Below are positions 5,433-6,814 of a DNA stretch of 6,814 bases, piece after piece. Positions within the stretch are counted from its first letter, which is position 1, and every line of letters begins with the position of its first letter. The notes under the pieces are model-generated. The model ran no database searches and had not been told where the DNA came from. It saw nothing but the letters and a program-made list of their open reading frames with translations. A program made the position numbers and the translations under genes. Source of the stretch: Dehalococcoidia bacterium (GTDB lineage: Bacteria; Chloroflexota; Dehalococcoidia; SZUA-161); the NCBI GenBank assembly GCA_020344295.1, contig CP070819.1, positions 836,476-843,289 on the forward strand, given 5' to 3'.

Positions 5433-5984
5433 ATGAAAGTATTGGCGGTTTGTGGTTCTCCCAGAAAGGGTAATACGGAATGGATTCTGCGTAAGCTTTT
5501 AGATGAAGTATCTCAAGCCGGAGTTGATACTGAATTACTATTGCTGAGAGAGATGAATATAGGAGCATGCGATGGCTGCCTGGCCTGCGAGGCTGGGGGG
5601 AAGCAGAGGAAAAATATATGTAACATCGAGGATGATATGCAGGGGCTCTATCCCAAGCTGCTTGAGGCTGACTGCCTGATATTTGGTACACCTGTATATT
5701 TTGAAATGCTGTCAGGTCAACTTAAGACGTTCATTGACAGGACCTGTCCGATATGGACTAAATTGAAGAATAAACGGATTGTGGGTATCGCTGTCGCGGA
5801 AGAGGGAATAGGGAAGGCTATGCAGAACTTACGGACCTATGCTGCTGTTTGTGGAATGGATTGGGTTGGATCTGTTACTGCTCTGGCGAAGACTCCCAAG
5901 GAGGCCTCGAAGAGACCCGAGATCGCAGGAAGGCTTAAGATTTTAAGCAGGAAAATCGTCCGTGTAGTGAAAGAGCGATCATAA
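5433..5984 (+). CDS. NADPH-dependent FMN reductase / iron-sulfur flavoprotein family, 183 aa
   Basis: The protein opens MKVLAVCGSPRKGNTE, the flavodoxin-like beta strand and phosphate loop (GSPRKGNT, 8-15) that holds the FMN phosphate. GTPVYFEMLSGQLKTF (85-100) and IDR (101-103) form the second conserved block of the NADPH-dependent FMN reductase family, near the flavin ring. Cysteines C46, C49, C52 and C63 precede DDM, giving CxxCxxCx10C. This resembles the compact 4Fe-4S motif of archaeal iron-sulfur flavoproteins (CxxCxxCx4-7C), with a longer last gap. A cytoplasmic electron-transfer or quinone/oxygen-reducing role is likely. The ATG at 5433 is chosen for its GGAGGT seven bases upstream. 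The gene is more AT-rich than its neighbours: two 60-base samples give about 40% and 43% G+C, against 58-63% for samples of the epimerase-like and mazG genes. Family is secure; whether it carries Fe-S is open. Confidence 0.9.
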   Translation: MKVLAVCGSPRKGNTEWILRKLLDEVSQAGVDTELLLLREMNIGACDGCLACEAGGKQRKNICNIEDDMQGLYPKLLEADCLIFGTPVYFEMLSGQLKTFIDRTCPIWTKLKNKRIVGIAVAEEGIGKAMQNLRTYAAVCGMDWVGSVTALAKTPKEASKRPEIAGRLKILSRKIVRVVKERS

Positions 5985-6083
5985 TACTGATCCGGATAGC
6001 TAATTGAATTCCTTAAACCCAATGTAGATCGTCTTAACCTGGATACAGTGATATCTTCAAGGATCTCCATCAGCGTTGCTTAA

Positions 6084-6120
6084 AGAGATTACCACTCGGG
6101 GAGAAACGATTCTAATCTCT
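6084..6120 (-). terminator. Stem-loop just after the AOR-family gene (possible terminator)
   Basis: A perfect 8-bp inverted repeat, AGAGATTA (6084-6091) and TAATCTCT (6113-6120), encloses a 21-nt loop. It begins two bases after the TGA stop (6123-6125) of the leftward AOR-family gene. On that strand the stem ends in a weak T-run (CTCTTT), so termination would be modest at best. It could also act for the convergent flavoprotein gene or only stabilise mRNA ends. Confidence 0.4.
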
Positions 6121-6122
6121 GA

Positions 6123-6814
6123 TCAGGGAAAAGCCAGGAGTTTCCTTTTCTCCAGGTCATCTGCGACTCCGTCCAACTCCAACTCCTCGAGCTTCTTCCT
6201 AGTCTGTAGGCCGGTGGCGACATCCCATCCCCTAAGGGGATAATACTCGTCCTTCACCCCTTCGAACTTATCACGCTCGACCACCGCTCCCTTTCGAGTG
6301 ATTATCTCCCCGTCCTTGCCCGGTGCCAGGCATTCGGGATTCAGTGTGCCGAACTTAAGCGGTTTCGTGTAGAAGGGCTCGGGGAGTACGTCATCTTCCC
6401 TTCCCCGATGCCCCTCCCTGATATGAATGGCCCTCTGCAGATTGAAAATCCGTTCCCCGATCCGATAGAGGCCCTGTTCGTCAATTTCCCTTCCGGTAAC
6501 CGCGGAGAGAAGCCTGCTTTCAACACCCGGGTCTCCTACGTGGTCCTCCGAATGTCTGACCTGCGTTATCGGCCATAGCACGTCGCAGAGAATCAGGCAC
6601 TCTTTGGCGTAGGCCCGGTCTTGTATCTTTGTTGTGGCCAGGGCTTTGCCGTCGTAGGTTGAGAAATCCACAGCCAGCTCGCCTCCCCAGAACTTCCTTG
6701 CTATTTTACGGAAGGCATCGCTGGAGAGGTAGGCACCCTCAACCTTATTGGCCCAGTTCAGCCAATCGAACAGGGCAATGCCCACCTCATGGAGCTGGTT
6801 CATGGGTAGTGTCG
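6123..6814 (-). CDS. Aldehyde:ferredoxin oxidoreductase family protein (partial, C-terminal ~230 aa)
   Basis: The frame is open past the right edge, so this is the C-terminal third of an enzyme normally of about 600 aa. AOR-family enzymes use a tungsten or molybdenum bis-pyranopterin and one 4Fe-4S cluster to oxidise aldehydes, or related substrates, with ferredoxin. Visible family blocks are ECLILCDVLWP, which holds the Cys corresponding to the last cluster ligand; TGREI and IGERIFNLQRAIHIREG; DDVLPEPFYTKPL; then DKFEGVKDEYYPLRGWD, TG and VADDL near the end. In the Pyrococcus enzyme the pterin-binding motif is DxxGLC; here the aligned residues are ExxILC, so the Cys is kept while Asp and Gly are replaced. 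That suggests a subfamily other than the classic AOR. It is cytoplasmic. The 5' part, other ligands and neighbours lie outside the window. Confidence 0.9.
   Translation of the reverse strand, partial: TLPMNQLHEVGIALFDWLNWANKVEGAYLSSDAFRKIARKFWGGELAVDFSTYDGKALATTKIQDRAYAKECLILCDVLWPITQVRHSEDHVGDPGVESRLLSAVTGREIDEQGLYRIGERIFNLQRAIHIREGHRGREDDVLPEPFYTKPLKFGTLNPECLAPGKDGEIITRKGAVVERDKFEGVKDEYYPLRGWDVATGLQTRKKLEELELDGVADDLEKRKLLAFP

Noticed and set aside
5990..5997. ATCCGGAT palindrome after the flavoprotein stop as a terminator
   Set aside because: An 8-bp palindrome with no loop or T-run cannot form a useful hairpin, and such sites are common by chance.

Overview
The window looks like a bacterial chromosome from a strict anaerobe. 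Bacterial identity rests on sigma-70-type -35/-10 promoters and AGGAG-type ribosome binding sites. Anaerobic life is suggested by the gene content: the C-terminal part of a tungsten/molybdenum aldehyde:ferredoxin oxidoreductase, a Cys-rich 4Fe-4S protein with two ferredoxin clusters, and an iron-sulfur-flavoprotein-like reductase. The combination of FmdB zinc ribbon, Lit-like (TIGR01906/DUF1461) membrane protein, Fe-S protein, MazG and AOR would fit an anaerobic Chloroflexota (Dehalococcoidia-like) genome, but this is a guess from memory of gene content and no phylogenetic marker is present.

Layout: (1) 1-435, minus: N-terminal part of a COG2509-type FAD-dependent dehydrogenase, running off the left edge. 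(2) 436-673: divergent intergenic region with a good promoter facing each way. (3) 674-904, plus: small FmdB-type zinc ribbon protein. (4) 901-1614, minus: four-helix Lit-like membrane protein; its stop codon and that of the FmdB gene share one CTAG tetramer. (5) 1615-1702: divergent promoters whose -35 elements overlap on an 11-bp palindrome. (6) 1703-2758 and 2778-3554, plus: a two-gene operon of a winged-helix/Cys-rich/2x[4Fe-4S] protein and the NTP pyrophosphohydrolase MazG. (7) 3617-5191, minus: NAD-dependent epimerase-like SDR of 524 aa with a C-terminal zinc-ribbon-like module. (8) 5192-5432: AT-rich divergent region with a perfect 10-bp palindrome. (9) 5433-5984, plus: NADPH-dependent FMN reductase/iron-sulfur flavoprotein family. 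(10) 6123-6814, minus: C-terminal third of an AOR-family enzyme, running off the right edge, followed by a stem-loop.

Transcription units alternate strictly in direction, so every gene or operon appears to have its own promoter, and the genes do not form one pathway cluster. Several are redox or housekeeping functions: flavin and Fe-S electron transfer, NTP-pool cleaning, lipoprotein modification. I found no CRISPR array, tRNA, rRNA, insertion sequence or phage gene. The most notable items are the epimerase/zinc-ribbon fusion, the Fe-S protein with an N-terminal DNA-binding-like domain, the overlapping divergent promoters, and a consistent 16-20 nt spacing from -10 box to start codon in four promoters. 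None of these amounts to a demonstrable new system from sequence alone.
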